A DNA stretch of 64,000 bases, taken from NCBI GenBank assembly GCA_037042185.1, contig JAXQJY010000021.1, positions 310,001-374,000 on the forward strand, in the 5' to 3' direction. Source of the DNA: Sordariomycetes sp. S80-01Y (lineage: Eukaryota; Ascomycota; Sordariomycetes). The position numbers and the translations under genes were made by a program. Positions within the stretch are counted from its first letter, which is position 1. Each line of letters opens with the position of its first letter. The notes beneath the pieces are model-generated. The model was not told where the DNA came from, made no database searches, and saw nothing but the letters and a program-made list of their open reading frames with translations. This document shows, one piece after another, positions 40,676-50,669 of this stretch.

Positions 40676-41565
40676 CTACAAGTCGCTCAATAAGAACTTC
40701 CAAATGACCTTCGACACCAGCAGGCCATCGTGAGGGATAGCGCTCCTGTCCATCCCCGAGCCAAACACCTCGTCGTTGAAGATCCCCTGGTCGTGTCGCT
40801 TATTGAGGACATTGGTCATGATGAAGTCGTTAAACTCGGGGTGGGCTTGCAGTGTGAGCACCCTGTGGGGGATGTAGAAGCCTTGCTGCTCGCAGACGGG
40901 GCTGCTGCCGAGGTTGGTGGCACCCTTTGGAAGCTCGGCCACGATATCTTGATGCATTTGATGGAGAGACTGCGGAATCGTGAGTATCCTTCTCAGGTAA
41001 ATTCTCCTCTGCGGCAATCAGACTTACGAGATTGTCCACGCCAAAGATCTTTTGGCCCTCGGGCGTCAGCTTGACGAGGTCGACCGAAACCTCCCAGACC
41101 CCGGCATTCCTCCTCACCTCGGCACCCAAAGCCCTTGCAATGATCTGATGTCCGAAGCAAATACCGACGAGTGCCACATTCGTCTTCTCATAAGCCTCCT
41201 TCACGTACTCCACAAGCCTCAATATCCACGGGTGGTCCTCGAAAGAGTTATGTTCTAGAACGTTAGTCGTCAGCATCCCCCTTCTCTGGATGCGAGCACA
41301 TCGCCCGGAAATCGCGGGCAAACTCACTACTCCCTGTCAACATCAAACAGTCCACCTCCTTCAGATCAGGAAACGGCTCCTGATCCACAGCCTGGACCTG
41401 CAACACGTTCAAGTCGATCTTTTCGGCGCCACCGTCTGCTGTGTACCCCTCCAACCCCCGCCTGACGAACTTGTCAAAGATCTGGCCATAGGTACCCAGC
41501 TTTTCGACGACGGGCTCGATGGGAGTGTCGCATTCGAGGACTGCGAGTGTGTATTTGCGCGTCAT
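40676..41565 (-). CDS. Class I glutamine amidotransferase-like protein
   Basis: A stand-alone class I glutamine amidotransferase domain of 252 residues, the size of yeast YLR126C. The exons are 41328-41565, 41028-41254 and 40676-40969, all GT-AG. The nucleophile is C112 in GICFGHQIIARALG; the other triad members are H198 and E200 in QAHPEF. The N-terminal MTRKYTLAVLECDTP and DCLMLTGSKHNSFEDHPWI match this family; the latter block is restored by splicing in a lysine codon. Such proteins could release ammonia from glutamine or act as gamma-glutamyl hydrolases; the real substrate is not known. It diverges from the D-serine dehydratase with 839 bases between. The upstream extension of the frame was ignored because the motif start is the usual one. 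Confidence 0.9.
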
Positions 41566-42404
41566 TGTTGTTGCGGGTGAGTAGTGTTGTGAGTGAGGTT
41601 CGTGGAATGAATGGTTGATAAGCAAAGGTGAGATGTTCTACGGGGTTTCCATTGGGGTTCGACCGTTATCGGCCTACGGTGGCCGCTGGGGTTTAGCGTC
41701 GGAGTTGTGAGGCCGACAGCGAACAGACGCAAGACGACAGTCCCTCCAGATCGCCGTACCTCTTGTCAACCCGACATCAGCTTCACTGACAAAGTTTCGT
41801 TGCATCTCTAAGTTGTCGAATAAAGAACTTCCTAGTAGGCACAACCTCTCAAGTACCTATCTTGAGCAGCAGCTCACGTGCTAAGGAATGACGTCATGGC
41901 TCTCTCCAGCGAGCTTCGAAAAAGGGGTCCAGGGGTCTTTCGACGGCAGAGACTCTTCATCGGCACCCCGACACGGTCCTCCGAAGATGCTATTCTGACA
42001 ATTCCAACTCTTCTTCTCGGGGCTTCGACACGCTCATGGCATCGCTACCTACTTCTAGCGACCGATTCGAGGTTCCCGTCTCCCCCACACTCAGCCAGCT
42101 CCACCCGTCACCGCGGGAAACGCCCGACTTCGACGATGCCGGAGCTCCGAGTTGGAGTTTCCCTCGGAGGCCGCAAAAAGCCTCAAGATCGAGCAGAAAG
42201 ATATCACATATGAGCCCTCGAGACTGGAATGCTACATCGTCCATCGCTGGCTGAACATCTAAGACATTTCGCAGGCAAGCTAGTTGAGCGACATTCATTC
42301 GAGGGCGGGACAGTGCGGGGCAAACCGATATATTCGACTAGACGACATTTCATAGACGACATCTCACTCCGTTACTAGTATAAGGAGTCAAAATTTGTAG
42401 CAAG
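41566..42404. promoter_or_regulatory. Bidirectional promoter, amidotransferase / D-serine dehydratase
   Basis: These 839 bases between two divergent nitrogen-metabolism genes contain a CACGTG E-box at 41875-41880 and a perfect CRE palindrome 7 bases further on. No gene lies in between. Confidence 0.55.
41888..41897. promoter_or_regulatory. CRE palindrome (ATGACGTCAT)
   Basis: A 10-bp perfect palindrome with the consensus CRE TGACGTCA inside, the binding site of Atf/CREB-type bZIP factors in fungi. Its place in a divergent promoter beside a CACGTG box makes a role plausible. Confidence 0.5.
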
Positions 42405-43773
42405 ATGGACCTCGCCTTGGAAACACACAGAGACTATATCGGTCGCCCGGCTTCTGAGCTCCCCTCTCCGGCTCTTATCCTCTCCCTACCGACCATCAAA
42501 CGCAACATCGAGAAGTTGCATAGCGATGTCGAGAGGCTCGGAATTGACTTCAGGCCGCATGTCAAGACCCTCAAGGCGAGTCACATTTCGGCTTCCAATC
42601 TCCGACATTCGAGCAGGCACTGACCGAGTCTGCAGTCAATTGAGCTCACCCGGATGATGCTGGCGAATGGCAAATACCGAAAGATCATCGCCTCGACACT
42701 GCCTGAGATCAAAGGCTGCCTCCCTTTGGTTAAGGAGGGTATGTTGGATGAAGTGAGTTTACACATAGACTATGGAGATCTCCGACTGACTGTCACCAGG
42801 CCATCTTTGGGCTCCCAGTGCATCGCTCAGTACTCCGGCCACTCACCACCCTCCGCCAGTCCCTCCGCATTCTCCTGCTAGTCGACCACCCCTCTCAGCT
42901 CCCCGTTCTCGAAGCGTCCGCTCCCTCCACCCCATGGGACGTATTCATTAAACTTGACGTCGGCTCCCATCGCGCCGGCGTCATCCCCGCGTCAGATGCG
43001 CTGCACACATTGGTCAAGGCGGCAGAAGCCAGTCCGGCGGTGCGCATCCACGGCTTCTATTGCCACGCAAACCACTCCTACGGCGGTCGCACCCGGAAAG
43101 AAGCCGAGGATACGCTGAGGATCGAGTGGGATAGTGTCATTGGAGCTGCCAAACTGCTGCCGGCAGATAGGAAACTGGTCTGCTCGGTGGGGGCAACGCC
43201 AACAGCTCACGTCGTCGAGGCGTTCAAGGCTGACGCGCCCGCCAACATCAAGCTTGAGCTCCACGCGGGTACGTACCTCCTGCAAAACCAAAACCCACGT
43301 TTCGAGGTGGTCCACTGACGATTAGAACAGGAAACTTCCCGTGTAACGACCTCCAGCAGCTCTCCACGGGGCTCATCCAGGAGGGCGACCTCGCCGCCCG
43401 GGTCCTGGCCGACGTGTGCAGCATTTACCCCTCCCGCAACGAGGCGCTCCTCAACGCGGGCGTAACCTCGCTCAGCCGCGAGACGGCCCCCGCGTACCCC
43501 GGCTTTGGCAGGATCGTGGGCCATCCGGGCTGGGGCGTGATGCGCATGTCCCAGGAGCACGGCATCGTGGGCGTGACGGGAGACAGCCCCCTCCTGGCAG
43601 TCTCAGACGAAGCGAAGCAGGAGCAGAGTATTGGTGATGAGTTGGAGGTTGGACAAAGGGTCATGCTGTGGTGCAACCACGTCTGCATCACGGCAGCTGC
43701 GTTCTTCGTGTACTTCGTGGTGGACGAGCACGATGTGGTCACGGATACGTGGGTTCCGTGGAAGGGATGGTAG
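42405..43773 (+). CDS. D-serine dehydratase, zinc- and PLP-dependent (alanine racemase fold)
   Basis: Fungal D-serine dehydratase turns D-serine into pyruvate and ammonia. The exons are 42405-42575, 42636-42752, 42800-43268 and 43331-43773, giving 399 residues. The PLP lysine is K54 in FRPHVKTLK. The middle has the fold-type III barrel (DVFIKLDVGSHRAG, IHGFYCHANHSYGG, SVGATPTA, IKLELHAGNFPCND). The C-terminal domain ends with LWCNHVC, where H369-x-C371 match the zinc ligands of yeast Dsd1 and vertebrate enzymes. D-threonine aldolases share the fold but this His-x-Cys pair points to dehydratase. The first intron uses a GC donor (CAAG|GCGAGT), and every GT alternative breaks the frame. The enzyme detoxifies or uses D-serine as a nitrogen source. 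Confidence 0.92.
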
Positions 43774-46315
43774 GACAGGTTGGGGGCCACGGGGAACGGG
43801 TTCCGGGCGTTTGAGTGGGAAGCTTTTGGGACGATGGGCTACGGCTGGACTTCACGGTTGAGGCAAAGACGCAAATAGCTTTGTGATACGTAGGAAGCTG
43901 GCGTTGAGGCTGCATGCAGGAAGCCAAGGTGCCTGGAGGGCGCCGCTTTACATTCTTTGGTAGCTGCAAGCCATCAAGATCGTGCCCAAATGACGACCCT
44001 CCTCCATCATGGACACAACGCTCTAGAATTGATCAGGTTTTGCTGATTTGGAGTAAGCCCAGCTTCGGTACCGTTGCTCTCCCGCCTGGCCAAGGTACCT
44101 TGGGCACGTGGGCAATTGGCGCTTTGCAAACGAGCTTGCTTCGATTTCTGCAGCATGTCATCGAAAAGGCTCTCTCTTCAGGGTCCGATGTTGCTCAATT
44201 GGTATCAATAGGTCTTGTCGAGCTTCAAGTCGCCGTCACATGCTTGCCTCTACTCAAGAGCGACCCTGCTTACCCTACACATCATTTGTTGAAGCCTCTG
44301 AGGTGGTTTCCGGCGAACCAAGAAAGCATCCTCAGTTAGGCTTCTGACAGCTCATCGCCTTGACACTCTCGATGGCCAAGCCAAAAGCATGTGTGGTCAA
44401 CTCGGCCGACGACCGATTCGGGAAGACTAAAGCGGCTCCGATCAAACAGTGAGTGAGTGGGTTGACCCGTGGGTACAACCTCAGGACCACACTCACCGAC
44501 GACCGGTCAGCTTCCAACCGCCAATTGTCCTATCAGCGCCCTTGCCCGCGCCGCATGCATCAATGCGAGAAATGCAGTGGAATGCAACCCAAGGAGCGCT
44601 CGGCGCGTGCCTCCTCTCGTGTCTGTGCCTGTGATTGCGAGTATCAGTCAGGCAACAATCGTCCAGGAGGGGCAGAGCCTTTGCTCTGTCAGAGGACCCT
44701 CATGCAAGGGTCTCTGACATGTGAATGTGGCTGCCCCCCCATGTAAGTGAGTCAGTGCAGTGGTGATGAGCCAAGAGCAGCAGGGGACCTTGAGGCTCCT
44801 CGTCGGCGCGCAGGGGTCTCGACTTTGTCGCTGAATGGATTCCTCGAATCTCCGAGTGCAACGCCTTCGGTTATCGAAAAAGTCTTTCCTGCGGTCCTTC
44901 AACCGGAAGGAGGCGGTCTGAGCGCGAAATCATGAGCAAGAGGCGAACAATAAAGGCTTGGCTCCCGAGGTGTTGCGTTGTATTTTGCGCACCCTGCCGC
45001 GGACGGCCAGCGGTTCGACGGGAATATCGTAGGTACGCGTGAAGCGGACGAAATTTTATCGACAAGCTCCCAGCCGCGGCAGACGATGGGCGAAGGACGG
45101 GCTCCTGGGTTCCCAGATGGCCCCTTTTTTACTCATAGAAACTGCGCGAGGCGAACCCGTCCGGGCTGCTCAGAGGCAAGTAAAGTGCCACGCCTTATCG
45201 CGCGCACGCGGCACGAATTGGGAGCTGAGACGAGTATCTGATCAGCGGCGCGGCACGTCAAAGGCTCAATCCAGCAAACGCCTGAGGGCGGCAAGCCGGC
45301 AGCAGGAATCGCCTCGCACACCATCCATCCGTGGCATGGAATGGCATGGCATGACATGGCAGTATCACGATAAGGGAGACGCACTGCTGCTGCAAACAGC
45401 TGCACGGAAATCAGGTTCAGACCTCCCCAACTGAGTTGCTGCTAACGATGCTGCAAAAGCACGCAACCATGACGAAACTAGCACCCTTTTCTTTTGTACT
45501 ACTGCCTACGCCTCGAGCCCAGGGTGGTGGTGCGCAAGCCCGCGATGCGATGCAGCGTCCCACCACACCGAACCTGGCCCTCCCAGGCCTTTGCTCCTGG
45601 CATCGGAGATTTCTGTCGGGGGTGGCAAAGCTCATGATCCCGAGAAAACAAGGCAGCCGACTCGGTACTTCAGCGAAGCGATGCGTCCCGCTGGGCCCGT
45701 CCTGAGGGTCCTGTGGTTGGGAAAGGGAGTTCGGTGAGTGACAGGGGGGGTCGACGAGGGGCGGCGCGCGAAATCGACTTTCACATGCTCGAGGTGCACT
45801 GGAATTGAACCCAAGTGTGGCTGATGCACCAACGGACCAATCGAGTGCAAGTGACGCTGTGTCACAGGCGATAACAGCTTCGTCTTGACTAGCAGCAAAA
45901 CTTAGCAGCAATAACAGCCCAGGAGAAGCATGTGTTGCCGCTATCACTGTCATATGCCAGAGCTTGTTGCGGGAGCCAGGCCTTTTTAGCCTTGTGCTTC
46001 CCAACTCCTTCCCATCGCGCCCTCCCTCTCAGTCCTTCCACCATTGTTTCTTCCCCCCCCTCCTCCTTCGCTTCTTATCTCTTGTATCAGAGTAATTGCC
46101 GCCTTTTGAGATCTCATCGACCTGCCTACGTGACTCACCTAATCGACCTCAGCTACGCCTCCAGCTTCGTCTCGCTCCTCTCCTCCCAGCATTCTACTCC
46201 ACCACCCGAAGCTAGACTCTGTCGCGAGCCTTCCAGTCTCAACACACCCTCACGAGACCGTCACGAACCTTGCACTATACCTGTCTCTCACGAGGACACA
46301 CCATACACCGTCGAG
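43774..46315. other. 2.5 kb gene-free tract and CAP20 leader
   Basis: ORFs are short and not protein-like. A 55-base tRNA-like fold lies at 45795-45849 on the minus strand but is too short for a tRNA. From about 46000 to 46100 the sequence is strongly CT-rich, which marks the likely start of the CAP20 transcript and a leader of some 200 bases. Confidence 0.55.
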
Positions 46316-46925
46316 ATGGCCCCTCAAGTTAACGGCGACCTGCCCAATGCTACCCACAGCTCGGCCTTCATCCAGGTAGGCTACGACCCAAGTATCCGCT
46401 GCGTACATTTGGACTGACCCAAGAAAGCACCTCCTCGACTATCCTGTCGTGAGCGACGGCGTTCACACCTTCAAGACCAACGAGCTCGGCCAGCGCTCCC
46501 TCAAGATCACCCACTCGACCTACCAGACCATCGCCGGACCCATCGTCCCCTACCTCACCAAGCCCTACGCCTACGTCTCGCCCTACGTCTCCCGCGCCGA
46601 CTCCTTCGGCGACAAGACCCTCAACGCCATTGACGAGCGCTTCCCCGTCGTCAAGAAGCCCACGGGCGAGCTGTACGAGAACACCAAGGGCCTGATCTTC
46701 CTGCCCTACACCAAGGCTTTCGAGGGCAAGGACCACGTCCTGAACATCTACTCCACCGAGGTCAAGAAGAATGAGCAGGCAGGCGTCGTGGGCAGTGCGA
46801 AGGCGGCGGTCGTGACGGCTTTGGTTGTCGGCAACGAGACGCTGAGTTGGCTGGGGAGCTGGTTGAGCGCGAAGAAGGCCGAGGCGAGCCAGACGGTCAG
46901 CGAGAAGGTCAACAACCACAACTAA
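46316..46925 (+). CDS. CAP20: Lipid-droplet perilipin, CAP20 family
   Basis: A perilipin-like coat protein of lipid droplets. CAP20 of Colletotrichum gloeosporioides and MPL1 of Metarhizium control droplet storage and appressorium turgor. Exons 46316-46375 and 46428-46925 join to give 185 residues, as in CAP20 (about 183). Recognised blocks are SSAFIQHLLDYPVVSDGVHTF, TYQTIAGPIVPYLTKPY, SPYVSRADSFGDKTL and DERFPVVKKPT, with an amphipathic C-terminal part (GSAKAAVVTALVVGNETLSWLGSWLS). There is no signal peptide or transmembrane span, as expected for a droplet-surface protein. A CT-rich leader suggests strong expression. Its presence fits a plant- or insect-associated mould, though non-pathogens also have it. 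Confidence 0.92.
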
Positions 46926-47681
46926 GCCCAGAGAGGCATGATGTTCGAATAGTGGCAGACGATACAGTCGTTCTGAGGAGGTTGTTGTCGTCGCAGTCAT
47001 TGGACGACGGGTGCGGCGCGCTCAGCTGGAGCACTTGCTTTGGGTGTATCGCGCGGCGCTGCCGTCGTGGTCATTGCTCTTGCGAAACATAGCGGTGTTC
47101 ATGGCGTTCTCGTTCTCGCTTCTGTTCGTGCCGATAGCGGCTGGGGTTTCCAAGAGATGCGGGCTGCGCTGTAAGGTTTCGTCATGACCCCCGAGACCGG
47201 AGTGTGGGAAGAAGGTCGACGAAGTGAAGATGAACGAAAACCATAAGTCATAGATCTCGTTTGTTCTGTCGAGTGTTAGCAATCGAAATTATTCCCCTCA
47301 ACGTCTCCTCGACAACGCGACGCAACGAAGACACGCGGCTATTGCGGGATGCTCAGTGACATAATAAGCGTATTTCGGAAAAAGCTGACGCCCGATTGAC
47401 CAAGCTTGGACCCTTCATCACTAATCCCCGACTCGCTCGCTCCCATTGGTCTGGCCTTCGGGTCTAGTCTCCACCCTGCTGATGTAAATCTTACCCAAGC
47501 CTCAACTCAGTCTCAACATTGCCAATTGCAGCGCCCTCAAGTCATGACTGACCAATGTCCAGATAGCAAAAGTACAATAATGCAATCCAATTCTCTTCTC
47601 CCTCAACCTCGCATCTTCCTCTGATTTCTAGCCTCTCAACGCCTCGAGTATAAGTATCCCACCTGCGTGCTGTTCCTGCCG
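46926..47681. other. Spacer CAP20 / pirin
   Basis: 756 bases between two plus-strand genes, holding the CAP20 3' UTR and the pirin promoter. No protein-like ORF or striking motif. Confidence 0.6.
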
Positions 47682-48785
47682 ATGAAGCTCCTCTTCTGGA
47701 CATCACTACTCATCTGTCTAACGGCTGTATCCTACAACTTCAGACTCCAAATCGCCGAATACGCAACCAGCGTCCTGACAACCTACAACATCGACATCAG
47801 CAGCCACCCGCCAAACAACACAGTGGAATCCCAAGGAAACAACATCATCAGAAACAACCAGCTCTACCCCACCAAGATGAGCGTCGCACGAACCATCCGC
47901 AAGGCCTTCCTCGCCGTGGAGAAGTCGGAAGGCGTGGGCGCCCGCGTGCGCCGCTCCATCGGCACCCCTGAGCTTCGCAACTTCAGCCCCTTTTTGATGC
48001 TGGATCACTTCTCCATCTCCCCGGGCGCGGGGTTCCCCGACCACCCTCACCGCGGCCAGGAGACCATCACGTACCTCATCTCGGGCGGCGTCGACCACGA
48101 GGACTTTGCCGGCAACAAGGGCACCCTGAGCAGCGGCGATCTTCAGTTCATGACCGCCGGCCGGGGCATCGTCCACGCCGAGATGCCGCGCCAGAACGAA
48201 GACGGGAGCGCCAACGTCGGCCTGCAGCTGTGGGTTGACCTGCCCGAGAACCTCAAGAACTGCGAGCCGCGGTACCGGGATCTGCGCGGGGACGAGATCC
48301 CCAGCGTGGAGGTCGACGACGGCAAGGCCACCATCAAGGTCATCTCCGGCCAGTCGCACGGCATCGACTCCGTTAAGGACCTCGCCTACACGCCGGTCTG
48401 GATCCTCGACATCGAGCTCCGCCCCGGTGCAAAGGTCACCCAGCCCCTCCCGCAGACCTGGAACGCCTTCTCCTACGTACTGGAAGGCTCTGTCATCTTC
48501 GGTCAGGGAGACGACAAGACGCAGATCGAGCAGTACCACAACGTCGTCTTCAACCAGGAGGGCGACGTCGTGCACATCGAAGCGCCTGCCGACGCGGACA
48601 AGCCCGCACGGTTGGTGATTGTGGCGGGGACGCCGCTGGACCAGCCCGTCATCCAGTACGGTCCGTTTGTGTTGACGACAAAGGAGGATGTCTACAAGGC
48701 CCTGATGGATTACCAAACCTTCAAGAACGGGTTTGAGCGGGCCGAAGGCTGGCAAAGTGAGATCGGGAAGACCATGGTACATTAG
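47682..48785 (+). CDS. Pirin family bicupin protein with N-terminal hydrophobic extension
   Basis: Pirins are iron-binding cupin proteins, some with quercetinase activity and others acting as nuclear cofactors. The gene is intronless, 367 residues from the first ATG. The cupin metal ligands are H121, H123 (FPDHPHRGQETITYL), H165 and E167 (GRGIVHAEMP), and the C-terminal cupin follows (WILDIELRPGAKVTQPLP). The pirin core starts at residue 66 (MSVARTIRKAFLAVE), which is itself a plausible start at 47877 giving 302 residues, the normal pirin length. The 65-residue extension begins MKLLFWTSLLICLTAVS, a signal peptide or membrane anchor, odd for a cytosolic or nuclear family. Either start could be real, or both. 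Confidence 0.92.
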   Translation: MKLLFWTSLLICLTAVSYNFRLQIAEYATSVLTTYNIDISSHPPNNTVESQGNNIIRNNQLYPTKMSVARTIRKAFLAVEKSEGVGARVRRSIGTPELRNFSPFLMLDHFSISPGAGFPDHPHRGQETITYLISGGVDHEDFAGNKGTLSSGDLQFMTAGRGIVHAEMPRQNEDGSANVGLQLWVDLPENLKNCEPRYRDLRGDEIPSVEVDDGKATIKVISGQSHGIDSVKDLAYTPVWILDIELRPGAKVTQPLPQTWNAFSYVLEGSVIFGQGDDKTQIEQYHNVVFNQEGDVVHIEAPADADKPARLVIVAGTPLDQPVIQYGPFVLTTKEDVYKALMDYQTFKNGFERAEGWQSEIGKTMVH

Positions 48786-49770
48786 GCGGAGAGAAAGAAA
48801 AAGGAAAGTACCAAACCAACAGCATGTATTTTAGAGCCTGACTTCAATGTTGCATGATTCATGAAAGGAGGATAATTTGTGCCTCCATGCACTGTCACGA
48901 CCAAAAGTGGCCAGCCTAGGGTAGCTAATGCGCGCCTGAGTTCAGAGTGTGCCAGACTTGGCAAACATACACATGTGCAGAGTTAATAAACCTAGAATGG
49001 ATAAGAGAAGAAGAGTGATCCATGAGAGTACTGCAACTGGCGTCACCGTGTCCCGATATCCTATCGCATGATGCGCTCTCCCTCCTATACTTCCCAATTG
49101 CTCTTTGGTTGCCTTCTTTGGCTTTAGAGGTATCGACGTTATGGTCAAAGTTGTAGGCGTACAATCAACCGAAAGATGGCCACGCGGATCGGCCTCAAGG
49201 TTGCGAATAAAGCAGTTATACTGTTTTTGAGCTGAATGAAGATGCGGTTAGATCGGATATGTACTTTGGATGTGAAAGAAAGAGAACGGATTGTTCAGAT
49301 ATCAGGGCTGGGCTCACAATCGCAATAAAATCGATACGCTCAAGAATTGCCAAAATTATTTATTAGTCTGCTAATGGTGACGAGAAAGCAAGCCCGCCCA
49401 TTGAGAATATTGCGGGTATCACAGGCATCACTTGTTCCATCGCTGCGCACAGTCGTGGAACCAGAGTGTTCCATCAACCTGCATCACGACCTCGTCCCTT
49501 CGCACCCTCACATCGTATTATCTCGGTCGGAAATTCATTCATGCATTTCGTGACTGCCATTAGAAGAAGAAAGGTACTCCACGTCTCAACTGACAACCTG
49601 CGCTGACGAATAGTCTCCTCATTCCAGTCCATTTCCACAAGATCGTCCTACGCGCAGTGCCTGCGAGGAAGAATGTCGGAGAGGAGAGTAACGTCCGCAA
49701 GTCCAAGGGGTATTATGTATCAAACATGTGCATCGACATCAAAATGTAGCTATGGTCATGGCTGAGTCGT
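48786..49770. other. Convergent spacer pirin / CFEM gene
   Basis: A 985-base AT-rich tail-to-tail region with 3' UTRs. ORFs under 80 codons. Nothing else seen. Confidence 0.6.
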
Positions 49771-50669
49771 TTACAGCATGAGGGCGGCAAGACCGGCAGC
49801 GGCAATGATGCCAGCAGGGGCGGCAGTGACCATGGGGGCCTTTGTGTTGTTAGCAGGGTCGACCGTATTGCTTTCAAGGAACTTACAGCATCATCACCGT
49901 CGGTAGAGGTGGCAGAGCCGTCGCCATCGGAGCCGGTAGAGTCACCGCCGGAGCCGCCGCCGTTGCCACCGTCAGAGGTCTCGGAGGCATCACCACCATC
50001 GCTAGTGGCGGTAGAAGACTCCATGCCAGAGGTGGCGGAACCGATGGCAGAAGTGACAGAGCCAAGGGCAGAGGTGACTGAGCCGAGACCAGAGGTGACT
50101 GAGCCGATGGCAGAGCTGGCAGAGCCGAGGGCGGAGCTAACGGAGCCACCCATGTCGCCGGAGCTCATGCTAATAGTGGTGACCATGGTCTCGCCATCGG
50201 ATGTGATAGTGCTGACAATACCACCAGCGCCGCCGCCGTTGCCGCCGTTACCACCGCTGGTAGTGGCGGAAGCAGAGGCGGTGTTGGAGCCCGAGGCGTC
50301 GCCGTCAGTAGCGGAGGCACCAGGGGGGGTGGTGATTTCAACACCAGCGTTGCGGCAAAGGCGCAGGCCAGCCTCGACGGCGCTCTGAGCGTCCTGGTCG
50401 TTGCAGGTAGCCTGGACACAGTCCCGGATGCCCTGAATGAACTTGGGGTCCTGGCAGAGACAGCCGACGTCGTTGGCATCGCAGTTCTCGATCTCAATTG
50501 TGCCGTCGTTGGCGATCATGTCCTGACCGCACTGGGACTGTTGACGTATTAGAAGAAATCGTAGCGCTGTTGACTATTTAGGACTTACAGCGCAGCTGGG
50601 AACATCGCCGAGGCTCTGAGCGGCAACAATACCGGCAAAGGCGGCAATGATGGAGGCAGCGGTCTTCAT
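49771..50669 (-). CDS. CFEM-domain GPI-anchored cell-surface protein
   Basis: A fungal surface protein of 266 residues from exons 50589-50669, 49887-50537 and 49771-49839. The signal peptide is MKTAASIIAAFAGIVAAQS. The CFEM domain follows with all eight cysteines at 26, 30, 46, 53, 55, 67, 72 and 88. A Gly/Ser-rich stalk has an imperfect repeat (GSVTSGLGSVTSALGSVTSA) and glycine runs, and the C-terminus (AAPMVTAAPAGIIAAAGLAALML) is a GPI-attachment signal restored only by splicing the last intron. CFEM proteins bind haem in Candida or act as effectors and wall proteins in plant pathogens; which applies here is unknown. The start is fixed by the signal peptide. Confidence 0.93.

Noticed and set aside
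42541-42640. Premature stop in the D-serine dehydratase frame, suggesting a pseudogene
   Set aside because: A GC-AG intron with a good acceptor removes the stop and restores a conserved block, so the gene looks intact.
45795-45849. tRNA-like sequence on the minus strand with GGTTCAATTCC B-box-like core and six-base acceptor-like pairing
   Set aside because: Only 55 bases between the paired ends leave no room for both D and anticodon arms; probably a decayed or chance tRNA-like sequence.
47718-48782. 354-codon minus-strand ORF
   Set aside because: Antisense shadow of the pirin gene, produced by strong GC3 bias.
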